The notes beneath the pieces are model-generated. The model saw nothing but the letters and a program-made list of their open reading frames with translations. It made no database searches and was not told the origin of the DNA. Positions 51,757-60,909 of a stretch of DNA of 64,000 nucleotides are shown in pieces; the first letter of the stretch is position 1; the number at the start of each line of letters is the position of its first letter. The stretch is from Hyphomicrobiales bacterium (lineage in GTDB: Bacteria; Pseudomonadota; Alphaproteobacteria; Rhizobiales; Rhizobiaceae), in NCBI GenBank assembly GCA_900473805.1, contig UCMS01000030.1:1-64000 (forward strand). Reading direction: 5' to 3'. The position numbers and the translations under genes were made by a program.

Positions 51757-52563
51757 TCAGGCCGAACGGCCCTGCAGATTGAGGATCTGGCAGACCCGCG
51801 GCACCATCTCCGCTTCCTTGGGGAAGCAGACGAAGAAGCCCTGCACGCTGTCGAAGCCGAGCTGCACGGCGGTTTCCATCTGCGCCTCGTTCTCGACGCC
51901 GGCGGCCGTGACGATCAGGCCGAGATCGTGGCCGAGCGAAATCACATGCTTGACGATCGCCTTGTCGACCGGGTTGACCAGTGCGCTGCGCATCAGCGCG
52001 TGATCGATCTTCAGGCGCCGGAAGGGATGATGCCTGAGCGCCGCAAGCCCGGCATGGGTGGCGCCGAAATTGTCGAGCGCCAGCGAGAAGCCGCAGTAAT
52101 GCAGGCCCTCCAGCGCCAATCCCACCTTCTTGGCCTGCGGCCCGTAGAAGGCGGTCTCCGGCACTTCGATTTCCAGCATATCCGGCGTCAGGTGGTGAGC
52201 GTCCATCATCTCCGACAGCCGCAGGGCAAAATCGCCGGAGCAAAGGTCGAAGGCCGTGGTGTTGACGGCGATGCGGCCGAAATCATGGCCCTGCGCCCGC
52301 CATTGCGCGGCCTGCGACAGGGTCTTTTCCAAAACGAAATCCCGGATCGACAGCGACAGGGCCGGATCGCGGAAGATGGCACGAAATTCCTGCGCGGCGG
52401 CCAGCATGTTCGGCCGTGTGCGCCAGCGCAGCAAGGTTTCCAGGCTGTCCACCTCGCGGTGGTCCACCGAATAGACCGGTTGATAGATCAATTCGAAGTG
52501 GCCGCGATCCAGCGCCCGCTTCGCGTTGTTCACCAGAACGAGTTGATCCAGACTGCTGTCCAC
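51757..52563 (-). CDS. degenerate EAL-domain protein
   Basis: 268 aa, an EAL domain without any other domain. The first Glu is kept in [10 protein letters not shown] and the KID motif (RLKIDHA) is kept. But DDFG is changed to LDNFGA and the general base of AEGVE is replaced (TAAGVE), and EVTE reads EVPE. Phosphodiesterase activity is therefore unlikely. It may bind c-di-GMP or interact with other proteins. The start is GTG at 52563 with GAGG upstream; a GTG four codons earlier is possible. Confidence 0.85.
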   Translation of the reverse strand: MDSSLDQLVLVNNAKRALDRGHFELIYQPVYSVDHREVDSLETLLRWRTRPNMLAAAQEFRAIFRDPALSLSIRDFVLEKTLSQAAQWRAQGHDFGRIAVNTTAFDLCSGDFALRLSEMMDAHHLTPDMLEIEVPETAFYGPQAKKVGLALEGLHYCGFSLALDNFGATHAGLAALRHHPFRRLKIDHALMRSALVNPVDKAIVKHVISLGHDLGLIVTAAGVENEAQMETAVQLGFDSVQGFFVCFPKEAEMVPRVCQILNLQGRSA

Positions 52564-52764
52564 GCCCCACCTCACGCCGCACCGGGCCCGGAAGAAAACC
52601 AGGCCCGCGCGAATTCATCCCCGAACTTTACGCGAAGAAGGGTTGCTCGGAGATGAACAAAACACAAAACATGAGGATAAGCTTTCATCTTTCACTTTTT
52701 GGTCCTGAAAATTGACCTGCATCGCCCTGGCACAGCTGCCATAAACGCCGATTTAAGGGCACCC

Positions 52765-54327
52765 TCAGCGCCGGAGACTGCCCAGGATCCCCCGCACCAG
52801 CGCCCGACCCACGGAGGTTGCCACCGAGCGCGCCGCGCTCTTCATCGCCGCCTCGATCACCGTTTCACGCTGATAGCCGGAGCTGCGCTTGGTCGCACGC
52901 CCGCCATCACTTTCCTCCTGCGGCGCATCACCAAAGCCGGGCAGCGTCCAGCGGCCGGCGGCGCTATCGCCCCCGGCGGCCTTGTCTTCCGCCGCGCGCT
53001 TCGCCGCTTCCGCCTCAGCTGCCTTCTGCGCGCGGGCGGTCAGGATCTCGTAGGCCGACTCCGAATCGAGATCCATGTCGTATTGCCCCGCCACGGGGCT
53101 GAGGCCCATCACCTTCTGCCGTTCGGCATCACTGAGCGGCCCGACCCGACCCGATGGCGGCCGGATCAGCGTGCGTTCGACCATGGAGGGAATACCCTTG
53201 GCCTCCAGCGTCGAGACCAGCGCCTCGCCGATGCCGAGCTGGGTGATCGCCGTGGCACAGTCGAAGGCCGGGTTGGGGCGGAAGGTATCGGCCGCCGTCT
53301 TCACCGCCTTCTGCTCGCGCGGCGTATAGGCGCGCAGCGCATGCTGCACCCGGTTGCCGAGCTGGGCGAGCACGGTCTCCGGCACGTCGAGCGGGTTCTG
53401 CGTGACGAAATAGACGCCAACCCCCTTGGAGCGGATGAGCCGCACCACCTGTTCCACCCGCTCGATCAGCACTTTTGGTGCATCATTGAAGAGAAGATGC
53501 GCCTCGTCGAAGAAGAAGACGAGCTTCGGCTTGTCGAGATCGCCCACTTCCGGCAGCTCCTCGAACAGCTCTGACAAAAGCCAGAGCAGGAAGGTCGCGT
53601 AAAGACGCGGGTTCATCATCAGCTTGTCGGCAGCCAGGATCGAGATCGCGCCACGCCCGTCATGGGTCGTGCGCATGATGTCGGTCACCTTGAGCGCCGG
53701 CTCGCCGAAGAAATTTTGCGCCCCCTGCTGCTCGAGGATCAGCAGACCCCGCTGTAGCGTGGCAATCGAGGCCTTGGAGATCAGGCCGAATTGGCTCGAA
53801 AGTTCGGTCGCATGCTCGGCCATGTAGGTCAGAAGCGCCTGCAGATCCTTGAGGTCCATCAGCGGCAGCCCGCCTTCGTCGGCGATCTTGAAGGCGATGT
53901 TGAGCGCGCCTTCCTGCGCTTCCGAGGCATTCATCAGCCGCGAGAGCAGAAGCGGCCCCATCTCGGCGACCGTGGTGCGCACCCGGTGGCCCTTCTCGCC
54001 GTAGATATCCCAGAAGATGACGGGGAATTCCGCCGGCGCGTAGTCCTTGAAGCCGATCTGTTCGGCGCGCTGGGTGATCCAGTCCTTCGGCTCGCCCATG
54101 GCGGCAATGCCGGAGAGATCGCCCTTGATATCCGCAGCAAAGACCGGAACCCCCGCCTCGGAGAAACTTTCGGCCAGCACCTGCAGCGTCACCGTCTTGC
54201 CGGTGCCGGTCGCCCCGGTCACGATGCCATGGCGGTTGCCGTATTTCAGCGCCAGATATTCCGCCTTGTTCAGGCTGTCGTCCGGATTGCGGCTGGTGCC
54301 GAGATAGAGCGAACCTTCTTGCAGCAT
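52765..54327 (-). CDS. HerA-like ATPase (DUF853, YjgR family)
   Basis: 520 aa, typical length. Walker A GATGTGKT (residues about 38-45), Walker B FFFDEAHLLF (about 270), sensor VYFVTQNPLDVP and arginine patch YTPREQKAVK. A C-terminal charged low-complexity linker (about 430-490) leads to a short helix. Family DUF853 proteins are DNA-translocating ATPases of the FtsK/HerA group with unclear role. ATG at 54327 follows GGGAGAA. No NurA nuclease gene lies next to it. Confidence 0.93.
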   Translation of the reverse strand: MLQEGSLYLGTSRNPDDSLNKAEYLALKYGNRHGIVTGATGTGKTVTLQVLAESFSEAGVPVFAADIKGDLSGIAAMGEPKDWITQRAEQIGFKDYAPAEFPVIFWDIYGEKGHRVRTTVAEMGPLLLSRLMNASEAQEGALNIAFKIADEGGLPLMDLKDLQALLTYMAEHATELSSQFGLISKASIATLQRGLLILEQQGAQNFFGEPALKVTDIMRTTHDGRGAISILAADKLMMNPRLYATFLLWLLSELFEELPEVGDLDKPKLVFFFDEAHLLFNDAPKVLIERVEQVVRLIRSKGVGVYFVTQNPLDVPETVLAQLGNRVQHALRAYTPREQKAVKTAADTFRPNPAFDCATAITQLGIGEALVSTLEAKGIPSMVERTLIRPPSGRVGPLSDAERQKVMGLSPVAGQYDMDLDSESAYEILTARAQKAAEAEAAKRAAEDKAAGGDSAAGRWTLPGFGDAPQEESDGGRATKRSSGYQRETVIEAAMKSAARSVATSVGRALVRGILGSLRR

Positions 54328-54698
54328 GCGGACGTTTCTCCCATCGTCGCCGAGACTTCAGCTTGCTCTTATAAGAGGAGTGTGGAACATCGACAACGGT
54401 CGGATGTCGCATTGCGAAACATCGGCGCGCATGGGCAGGGGCGGTCACAGGGGCAGAAGACGCGGCCGGAAGGCCGGTGAGCCTCGACCCGGTCTGATGC
54501 GGCGCAGTGCGTCCGAGCGGTCCATTCGGATCCGGCAACGCCGATCGGGCGAGACGGGGGAGGGCGGTCGCCGCGCGGGTCGAGGTCCCGATCCGATCGC
54601 CGAGCGGTCGCTTTGGGATGCTGCGGGAACGGCCGATCCCCGGCATTTTTCATCGGCTGATCTGAGGCCGCTTGAGTTCGGCAGAAACTTCTATTACG
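54328..54698. other. intergenic region between divergent genes
   Basis: About 370 bases between the HerA-like and DUF2267-like genes. Open frames exist on both strands but are Arg-rich, lack start sites and look like GC-frame noise. No gene is called. Confidence 0.5.
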
Positions 54699-54714
54699 TT
54701 GACGTTAACGTCAA
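54699..54714. promoter_or_regulatory. perfect 16-base palindrome (LiuR-like motif)
   Basis: TTGACGTTAACGTCAA, eight-base arms with no spacer, ten bases before the AGGAGG of the DUF2267-like gene. It resembles the MerR-family LiuR motif TTTACGTnnACGTAAA, but no such regulator is in the window. Confidence 0.6.
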
Positions 54715-54735
54715 ATTTCCCGCAGGAGGATACCC

Positions 54736-55128
54736 ATGAGCGAACTCGTCACCCGCATCGCCGACAATGTCGGCATTTCCCCGGAAAAAGCTGAAACGGC
54801 GCTTGGCATGATGCTCGGCTTCCTGCAGCGCGAAGCCGCAGACGGCCCGGTCGCCAAGATGATCGAAGCCATCCCCGGTGCCGCCGAACTCGTCGCCAAG
54901 CACAATGGCGAAGGCTCGGGCGGCGGCGGCCTGCTCGGCGGCCTGATGAGCGCCATCGGCGGCGGCGGCATCATGGGGCTGGGCCAGCAGCTGATGTCCC
55001 AGGGCCTCGGCATGGGCGAGATCTCGACGCTCGCCAAGGAAACCATGGCGGTCGCCCGCGAATATGCCGGCGCCGACGTGGTGGACGAGGTTGTCGCCTC
55101 GGTTCCGGGCCTGAGCCAGTTCGTCTGA
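54736..55128 (+). CDS. DUF2267-like protein
   Basis: 130 aa. It opens SELVTRIADNVGISPEKAETALGMMLGFLQREA and ends VDEVVASVPGLSQFV, with a Gly-rich linker between (SGGGGLLGGLMSAIGGGG) and a second helical repeat (LGMGEISTLAKETMAVAREYAG). Two helical repeats of the DUF2267 type, a family of small helical proteins without known activity. ATG at 54736 follows AGGAGG directly after the palindrome. A terminator follows. Monocistronic. Confidence 0.82.
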   Translation: MSELVTRIADNVGISPEKAETALGMMLGFLQREAADGPVAKMIEAIPGAAELVAKHNGEGSGGGGLLGGLMSAIGGGGIMGLGQQLMSQGLGMGEISTLAKETMAVAREYAGADVVDEVVASVPGLSQFV

Positions 55129-55152
55129 GACGAGCAGCAGGTTTGAAATCAC

Positions 55153-55182
55153 AAAGCCGTCGGGGCAACCCGGCGGCTTTTT
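55153..55182 (+). terminator. rho-independent terminator
   Basis: AAAGCCGTCGGG (55153-55164) pairs with CCCGGCGGCTTT (55169-55180) over 12 bp with one G-T wobble, loop GCAA, then TT. It ends the DUF2267-like transcript. Confidence 0.88.
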
Positions 55183-55307
55183 CGTGTGCAATCCCTGCGC
55201 GAAGCGAAAAGTAATTGCCCACAAAAGGTCCGGTGAGGGGGCTCGGTATGGTTGCGCTTTGTGCGTTTTGCCTCATTGTTTCAGTATTGTGTCAGAGGGG
55301 TGCACAG

Positions 55308-57110
55308 ATGCTGATCCTATCGATTGCCGACATCGAGAAGTTGGCTGAAGAAGATAAGCTCACTGCCATAGAGCAGTTGCTTTTCGACAATTGCAGGATT
55401 GGTGGAGTTACCGAACTCGGCAACGGCGACTTGCCGGAAGGTCCAAGCCCAGAGCGTTCCATTCGTGCCGGGCTGCTGCGCTATCTGATCCTTGGCGGCT
55501 GTCGCAGCTACGAGCTGCATGGGAGGGGCGTGGTGTTACGCGGCGCGTGGATCGATGGTGAGCTTGACCTTCGTTTTGCGAAGGCAAAGGGATCAATCAA
55601 TTTTGTCCGATGTGGTTTTGGTTCTGCAATCATGGCGAGGCAGGCACGTCTTGAATTCTTGCGACTCGACGATTGTTCTGTGCCTGCTCTTGATGCTGAG
55701 GGAGCCACAATTAAGGGCGATGTGATGCTGCGCGGCCTTAGAAGTAGTGGTGAAGTCTCGTTTGGCGGCGCAGAGATTGGCGGGCAGCTCTCCTGTATGG
55801 GAGCTATTTTAAATGGCAACGGGAAGCGCGCACTTGTAGCGCAGCGCGCCTCGATCAGCGACGGAGTATTTCTCCGAGGGCTGAAGAGCCTAGGTGAGGT
55901 GTCGCTTTCCGGTGCTGAAATTGGCGGTCAGCTGACGTGTAAAGGAGCTGACTTAAATGGGGAGGGCGGTAAGGCTCTCGATGCTCAAGGTGCCAAGATT
56001 GGAGGCGGTGTGTTCCTTGAACGAGTAAAAACTAAAGGCGAGTTGTCCTTTTCCGGTGCCGAAATCGGTAATCAATTCGTCTCTAAGTTTGCCAACCTGA
56101 ACGGCGGCGGTGGCAAGGCGCTAAATGGTGAACGCATGATCATCAAGGGAAGCCTTCTGTGGCGTGATGTGCAGGACGTGGTTGGCATAGTTACGCTTGC
56201 TGCTGCCCACCTCGAAAATCTCGCGGATGACGAAGCAAGCTGGACATTGGTATCTGATCTAATCCTTGTAGGGGTTACCTACGACAATCTTGTAGACCCC
56301 CTCGGCCTCTCTTTTCGCAAAATCTGGCTGCGCAAAGGCGCCGCAAGGAACGGCAAATTCCACCCCCAACCCTACCAGCAACTCGCCAAGTTTTACCGCG
56401 AAACTGGCCATCGGCATGAGGCCCGCGAAATCCTGATCGAGAAGGAAAGGGAACAGCGGAAGGCCGTACGGGCGTCAATCCGCAAAGCCAGACGCAAGGC
56501 TGAACGCAATGATCCATTCTCGGTGAAAACCGCATTGTCCTGGTCGTGGAATGTTGCTAGGCCCTGGGTAAGTTTTAATGTGGGGCGTTGGCTCAGGATC
56601 GGCTGGAACTGGCTCTGGGATATCCTCATCCGATACATCGCCGGCTATGGCTACAAACCCTGGTTTTCCCTTTGGTGGCTCTGCGGCTTGGTCGTAGCCA
56701 TGATGGTCATTGCCTGCTTTACCTGGAATGCCGGCGACTTTGCACCCAACTCTGCGATCGTCCTGACATCTTCCGAGTGGAAAGCCCTGGCAGATCTGCC
56801 CGAGATCTACACATCCCTCTCTGACGACGCGAAGCGGATGATAGTGGAGGACATGACACCGGCGCACTTGTGGTCTGACACCCACGCCCCCGGCAAGGAC
56901 TACGAAACCTTCTACTCCTTCGCTTACGCCCTCGACGTCGTCGTCCCCGTCCTCGATCTTGGCCAGACCGATGCCTGGGCGCCGTCGCCTGCGCGCGGTG
57001 GATGGGGCTATTGGATGTTCTACGCCCAAAAGATGTTCGTCGTTCTCGGCTGGGTCGTCACCGCCATTGCCGCTGCCGCCATCTCCGGCATGATCCGTCG
57101 CGACGACTGA
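55308..57110 (+). CDS. membrane beta-solenoid protein with 48-residue repeats, unknown function
   Basis: 600 aa. The N-terminal half is a beta-solenoid with three 48-residue repeats of pattern GEVSxSGAEIGGQLxCxGAxLNG (from about residue 148 to 291). Next come a charged helical linker (KEREQRKAVRASIRKARRK) and a C-terminal membrane part with two strong hydrophobic helices (about 459-480 and 568-590). The tail DVVVPVLDLGQTDAW resembles a pore-like loop. Similar proteins are sometimes called membrane-associated oxidoreductase, but no redox motif is visible. The N-half is AT-richer than its neighbours, suggesting transfer. ATG at 55308 follows GAGGGG; an ATG at 55248 is possible. Confidence 0.7.
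   Translation: MLILSIADIEKLAEEDKLTAIEQLLFDNCRIGGVTELGNGDLPEGPSPERSIRAGLLRYLILGGCRSYELHGRGVVLRGAWIDGELDLRFAKAKGSINFVRCGFGSAIMARQARLEFLRLDDCSVPALDAEGATIKGDVMLRGLRSSGEVSFGGAEIGGQLSCMGAILNGNGKRALVAQRASISDGVFLRGLKSLGEVSLSGAEIGGQLTCKGADLNGEGGKALDAQGAKIGGGVFLERVKTKGELSFSGAEIGNQFVSKFANLNGGGGKALNGERMIIKGSLLWRDVQDVVGIVTLAAAHLENLADDEASWTLVSDLILVGVTYDNLVDPLGLSFRKIWLRKGAARNGKFHPQPYQQLAKFYRETGHRHEAREILIEKEREQRKAVRASIRKARRKAERNDPFSVKTALSWSWNVARPWVSFNVGRWLRIGWNWLWDILIRYIAGYGYKPWFSLWWLCGLVVAMMVIACFTWNAGDFAPNSAIVLTSSEWKALADLPEIYTSLSDDAKRMIVEDMTPAHLWSDTHAPGKDYETFYSFAYALDVVVPVLDLGQTDAWAPSPARGGWGYWMFYAQKMFVVLGWVVTAIAAAAISGMIRRDD
55749..56180 (+). repeat. three tandem 144-base coding repeats
   Basis: Units at 55749-55892, 55893-56036 and 56037-56180 are each 144 bases and encode 48 residues starting with GE[VL]S. 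They differ in many positions, so they are old duplications, not recent copies. Confidence 0.85.
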
Positions 57111-57250
57111 GCCGTCGCACGCAAACACTTCCCTGCCGCTCGACACACCCGGCCCAGCGCTCCGCCCGGCTCCTTGCATAACCGCGGGGAACGAAGCCGG
57201 CTTCCGCCTCGTTCATCCCTCGGACTTAGCAAAAGAACGGAGCCAGAACG

Positions 57251-57643
57251 ATGAGCGACAACGATATGAACCGCCGCGAGAGCGGCGTGCGAAAGCTACT
57301 GGATCTACCTACAGGGCAGGGCGGCCGGGAAGCCGATTTCGGCGAGGAGGGGTATCGCGAGGCGCGCGAGACCCGCCCTGACAGCAACGCCGATCTGATC
57401 GGCCAGAAAAGCGCCGAGGAGAACCTTTCGGTCTTGGGGGAGGATCCCGAACGCGTCGAGGACGGGCTGGACGCGCAGGTCGACACCACCAATCTCGATG
57501 CCGTCCGCGAGGCAAATCGCCTCGGCGGAACCGATACCTATCTGGTGGATTCCGATATGGAAGACCTCGATCAGCGTCTGGGCGAGGACGGGGAAGACGG
57601 CCGCCCGTCACCCATGGCGAATGCCGACAATCCCGAACGCTGA
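57251..57643 (+). CDS. small acidic hydrophilic protein, rhizobial type
   Basis: 130 aa, very acidic (Asp, Glu, Gly rich), without Cys or membrane segments, probably disordered. It opens DNDMNRRESGVRKLLDLP and has TDTYLVDSDMEDLDQRLGEDGED near the end. Such proteins are common in rhizobia but unnamed. GGAG lies before the ATG. It may be a stress or binding protein; no function can be assigned. Confidence 0.65.
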   Translation: MSDNDMNRRESGVRKLLDLPTGQGGREADFGEEGYREARETRPDSNADLIGQKSAEENLSVLGEDPERVEDGLDAQVDTTNLDAVREANRLGGTDTYLVDSDMEDLDQRLGEDGEDGRPSPMANADNPER

Positions 57644-57899
57644 TCCGGCCAAACGTCCGGCCCTGCGGCAAGCGTAGAGGGGCGAGACGGCAGACATGCG
57701 GCCGGACGGCCTATGCCCATTGCTGCCCGAAAGGGTGGCGTCCCCCGGGGAGCATGGCGAGAGCCCAAGCGGGGGCTGATATCGGGTCAGTCTGGATGGG
57801 CTCTGCCCGAATGGAACGGCACCTTTTGGTCTCTCGCGCATTATCCGATCGACCGGGCGGCCGCTTTCAAGGCCGCCTTTCCAACCCGAGGAGTACCCC

Positions 57900-58193
57900 A
57901 TGGCCAGCCCCTTCGACCTCTCCGCTCTATCGGAAACTGAACTCACCGACCTCATCGAGGCCGCTAACATGGAGCGCAACCGCCGCCGTGTTGAAAGTGC
58001 ACGCGAGCGCATGCCCGATGAAAACGGCAGCATGGGTCAGGATGTGAACGATCCGAACCATGGTGCAATCACCACGCCCACGCCCCATGCCGTTCGCGAT
58101 CATGCGCCCGACGAGGACGCCGATCAGGGCTATGGCGACGGCGAACGGGACGCACAGCCGCGCGTCGAACAGGCGGCCCGGCGGGTCGTCTGA
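57900..58193 (+). CDS. small hydrophilic protein of unknown function
   Basis: 97 aa. The start has GAGGAG upstream. It opens PFDLSALSETELTDLIEAANMERNRRR, a short charged helix, and continues as an acidic, probably disordered tail rich in Asp, Pro and Gln (DHAPDEDADQGYGDGERD). No domain recognised. It may be related in role to the acidic protein upstream on the same strand, 256 bases away. Confidence 0.6.
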   Translation: MASPFDLSALSETELTDLIEAANMERNRRRVESARERMPDENGSMGQDVNDPNHGAITTPTPHAVRDHAPDEDADQGYGDGERDAQPRVEQAARRVV

Positions 58194-58426
58194 AGACGGT
58201 GAACCTTCGACCGCCCCTCAAGGGTCGGCCGTGAAAGCCGCCATGCTCTCTCCCCCTCCCGAGCATGGCGGCTGTTTCGCCTTGGAGAACGCGGACCGAA
58301 GAGGGGCCGGGCCAACCGCAAAGTTGACCCCTGAGACGGGATCAATCCGCAGCCAGAAACGCTGTCGGGCCGACGGCGGAAAGGCTTGCGATTGCCACCA
58401 CGCGTCCCGCGCGATAGACAGCGCCG

Positions 58427-58867
58427 GTGTTGACCGATCTCGCCAGCTATCTCGGCCTCTTCTCCGCCGCCTTTCTCGCCGCCACGCTTCTGCCCGCCCA
58501 GTCGGAAGCGCTGCTGGTCGGCCTCTTGATGACCGGGCGCCATCCGCTCGCCGCCCTTCTCCTCGTGGCGACCGCAGGCAATGTGCTGGGCTCCGTGGTC
58601 AACTGGCTGCTCGGCCGCTTCGTCGAGCGTTTTCGCGACAGGCCCTGGTTTCCCGTGTCGCCGCGCGCGCTCGACAGCGCCTCCGGCTGGTATCGCCGCT
58701 TCGGCCTCTGGTCGCTGCTTCTGTCCTGGATGCCGGTGATCGGCGATCCGATCACGCTCGCCGCCGGCGTCCTGCGTGTGCCGTTTCTGCCCTTCGTGAT
58801 CCTGGTCACGCTCGCAAAGTTCGGCCGCTATACCGTGCTGGCCGCCCTGACGCTCGGGCTGATGTGA
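58427..58867 (+). CDS. YqaA-type small membrane protein (DedA/SNARE-associated fold)
   Basis: 146 aa with about four hydrophobic helices. ALLLVATAGNVLGSVVNWLLGRFVERF and SWMPVIGDPITLAAGVLRVPF match the YqaA family, related to DedA/VTT transporters, with the conserved Gly-Asp-Pro re-entrant loop. DedA relatives flip phospholipid carriers. The start is GTG at 58427. It is convergent with the DUF982 gene. Confidence 0.9.
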   Translation: MLTDLASYLGLFSAAFLAATLLPAQSEALLVGLLMTGRHPLAALLLVATAGNVLGSVVNWLLGRFVERFRDRPWFPVSPRALDSASGWYRRFGLWSLLLSWMPVIGDPITLAAGVLRVPFLPFVILVTLAKFGRYTVLAALTLGLM

Positions 58868-58955
58868 GATTGCGAGATCGCGCGTGAAGGACCGCTGCGC
58901 TCGGGTGCGGCTTGACGAACAGCGGCGGGTTCGCGCCGTTGTGCAAGCTTTTGCC

Positions 58956-59207
58956 TCAGGCCGTATACTTCACGCCCGCCTCGATCGCCGCCGAGATCAG
59001 CGCCTTGCGGCCATCCTCTTCCTTGGCCTTGCCCTGGGCGACGGCCGCCAGCACCAGAAGCGCCTTGTCCAGCGCCTCGCCATCCTCTTCCGGCCAGTCC
59101 TCGATCAGCGCCCAGGACGCGCCCAGCGAGTTCTCGACCACGACATCCTCGCCCTCTTCGCCGATGGCGTGCAGGATCACGGGTTTGCTCCAGGTGGTGC
59201 GCATCAT
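58956..59207 (-). CDS. DUF982 protein
   Basis: 83 aa. The pattern TWSKPVILHAIGEEGEDVVVENSLGASWALIEDWPEEDGEALDKALLVLAAVAQGK, then RKALISAAIEAGV, matches DUF982, a small alpha/beta protein common in Rhizobiales with unknown role. The start is ATG 59207 (a second ATG follows at once) with GAGAGACG upstream; the frame upstream is rejected. Monocistronic. Confidence 0.87.
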   Translation of the reverse strand: MMRTTWSKPVILHAIGEEGEDVVVENSLGASWALIEDWPEEDGEALDKALLVLAAVAQGKAKEEDGRKALISAAIEAGVKYTA

Positions 59208-59661
59208 CGTCTCTCTTGTCGGTGCCGGCAGGCGGCGGGGTATTGGCACCCGCATCGGGTGACGGACGGGCAGGCGTGAGGCGAGACCAACTCTGGCCAA
59301 GGACGGCACCTGCGCCGGCTTCGGCCCTTCTATACGGCCTTGCGGCCCGCCCTGCCACTCCTCCGAAGCCGCCATCCGCAGGAGAATATGCGCGCCTTGC
59401 CAGCACTTGACGAAACTCCTTCGTGCAATCTAGATATTCGTCATCGCGAAAAGCGACCGCTTACCTTGATCCGCCAGTGATCCGATCATGGCGTGAGTAA
59501 GCAGGTGGACGAATAGACGTCCATGCGGTCAAGCACACATCGAACCACGATCCGTGGTCCGATCAGCGACTCCCTGAAACCTTCCCCGAGACATCTCGGG
59601 CATGAAACGTCGATCCGACCGCGCCTGTGCGCGTCGCCGGCCGACGTCCGGAGCCAGCGCT
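59208..59661. other. intergenic region between divergent genes
   Basis: 454 bases. No credible gene. It holds a palindrome ACCACG-ATC-CGTGGT (59544-59558) about 100 bases before the MFS gene, a possible operator. No TetR gene is adjacent, unlike classical tet loci. Confidence 0.45.
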
Positions 59662-60852
59662 ATGACCAGAAGACCCATGAGTCTCATTCTGATGACTGTC
59701 GTCCTTGATGCCATGGGCATCGGACTGATTTTTCCGATCCTGCCTTCGTTGCTGAAGGACGTGACCCATGCAGGCGATGGAACGCCCTACATCGGTCTCA
59801 TGATGGCGCTTTATGCGGCCATGCAATTCCTCTTTGCGCCCGTGCTCGGCGCCCTCAGCGACAGCCGCGGCCGCCGCCCGGTGCTGTTGATCTCGCTCGC
59901 CGGCGCCATGCTCAACTATCTCGTCCTGGCCTTCGCACCCAGCCTCTGGTTGCTGCTGCTCGGTCGGGCTCTGGCGGGTCTCACTGGCGCCAACACCGCC
60001 GTGGCCGCCGCCTACATCTCCGATCTCTCCGCCGAAGACGAGCGCGCCCGTCGGTTCGGCCTCATGAACGCCATGTTTGGCATCGGATTCATTATCGGAC
60101 CGGTGCTCGGCGGGGTGCTCGGCGATCTCTGGGTCAGGCTGCCCTTCCTGGCCGCAGCAGTGCTCACCGGCGTAAATCTGCTGCTGTGCCTTCTCCTGCT
60201 CCCGGAGACCCGGGTTTCCGCCCATCGCGCCATCGATTTGCGTGCCTTGAACCCGCTACGTCCCTTCCGTTGGGTCCTCGCCGCGAGGGGCGTCCTGCCG
60301 TTGGTGCTCATCTTCTTTCTGTTCAGCGGTCTCGGCGAAGCGTACGGCACCTGCTGGGCGCTGTGGGGCAATGACGTCTTCCAGTGGAACGGTCTGTGGA
60401 TCGGTCTTTCGCTCGGCGCCTATGGCACCTGCCAGACCCTCGCTCAGGCGTTTCTGCCGGGTCCCGCGACGAAGCGCCTTGGCGAACGCACGGCAATTCT
60501 CGTTGGCATTGCCTGCGCCTGTGCCGCCCTCACGGTCTTCGCCATCGCCTGGCAGGGCTGGATGGTCTTTGCCGCCATGCCCGTCCTGGCGCTCGGGGGC
60601 ATAGGCGTGCCGGCGCTGCAATCGCTAGCAACCCGTCAGGTGCGCGATGCCGACCAAGGCAAGTTCCAGGGTCTCCTGCAGTCGACAGTCAGTCTCGCCT
60701 CGGTCCTTGCTCCGCTCGGTTTTTCGAACCTGTATCTGTCTGCGAGATCAATCTGGCCAGGCGCAATCTGGCTCGCCGTCGCCGTGCTTTACGGCATCGG
60801 GGCTGTTCTGGTCGTACGCCTGCAGTTCGAAAAGCCGCAGGCTGAAAGCTGA
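59662..60852 (+). CDS. Tet-like MFS transporter (DHA1, 12 helices)
   Basis: 396 aa inner-membrane drug-proton antiporter. Motif A is FAPVLGALSDSRGRRPVLL, and the N-terminal half resembles TetA (LAGLTGANTAVAAAYISD, then FGLMNAMFGIGFIIGPVLGG, motif C). Twelve hydrophobic helices. It may export tetracycline or another drug, though specificity is not provable. The start ATG 59662 is chosen; ATG 59602 upstream would add a basic, Ser/Arg-rich extension. Confidence 0.87.
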   Translation: MTRRPMSLILMTVVLDAMGIGLIFPILPSLLKDVTHAGDGTPYIGLMMALYAAMQFLFAPVLGALSDSRGRRPVLLISLAGAMLNYLVLAFAPSLWLLLLGRALAGLTGANTAVAAAYISDLSAEDERARRFGLMNAMFGIGFIIGPVLGGVLGDLWVRLPFLAAAVLTGVNLLLCLLLLPETRVSAHRAIDLRALNPLRPFRWVLAARGVLPLVLIFFLFSGLGEAYGTCWALWGNDVFQWNGLWIGLSLGAYGTCQTLAQAFLPGPATKRLGERTAILVGIACACAALTVFAIAWQGWMVFAAMPVLALGGIGVPALQSLATRQVRDADQGKFQGLLQSTVSLASVLAPLGFSNLYLSARSIWPGAIWLAVAVLYGIGAVLVVRLQFEKPQAES

Positions 60853-60909
60853 GTTGACGGAATGTGGTCCGCTCCCGCGTCGATTTCCGGCGTTGGAGGG
60901 GCCTTGCCC

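Noticed and set aside
54326..54739. Plus frame upstream of the DUF2267-like gene
   Set aside because: Arg-rich, no ribosome site, runs through the palindrome and into the start of the real gene.
59208..59661. tetR gene expected beside the Tet-like exporter
   Set aside because: No HTH-like frame with a start site is visible in the gap on either strand.
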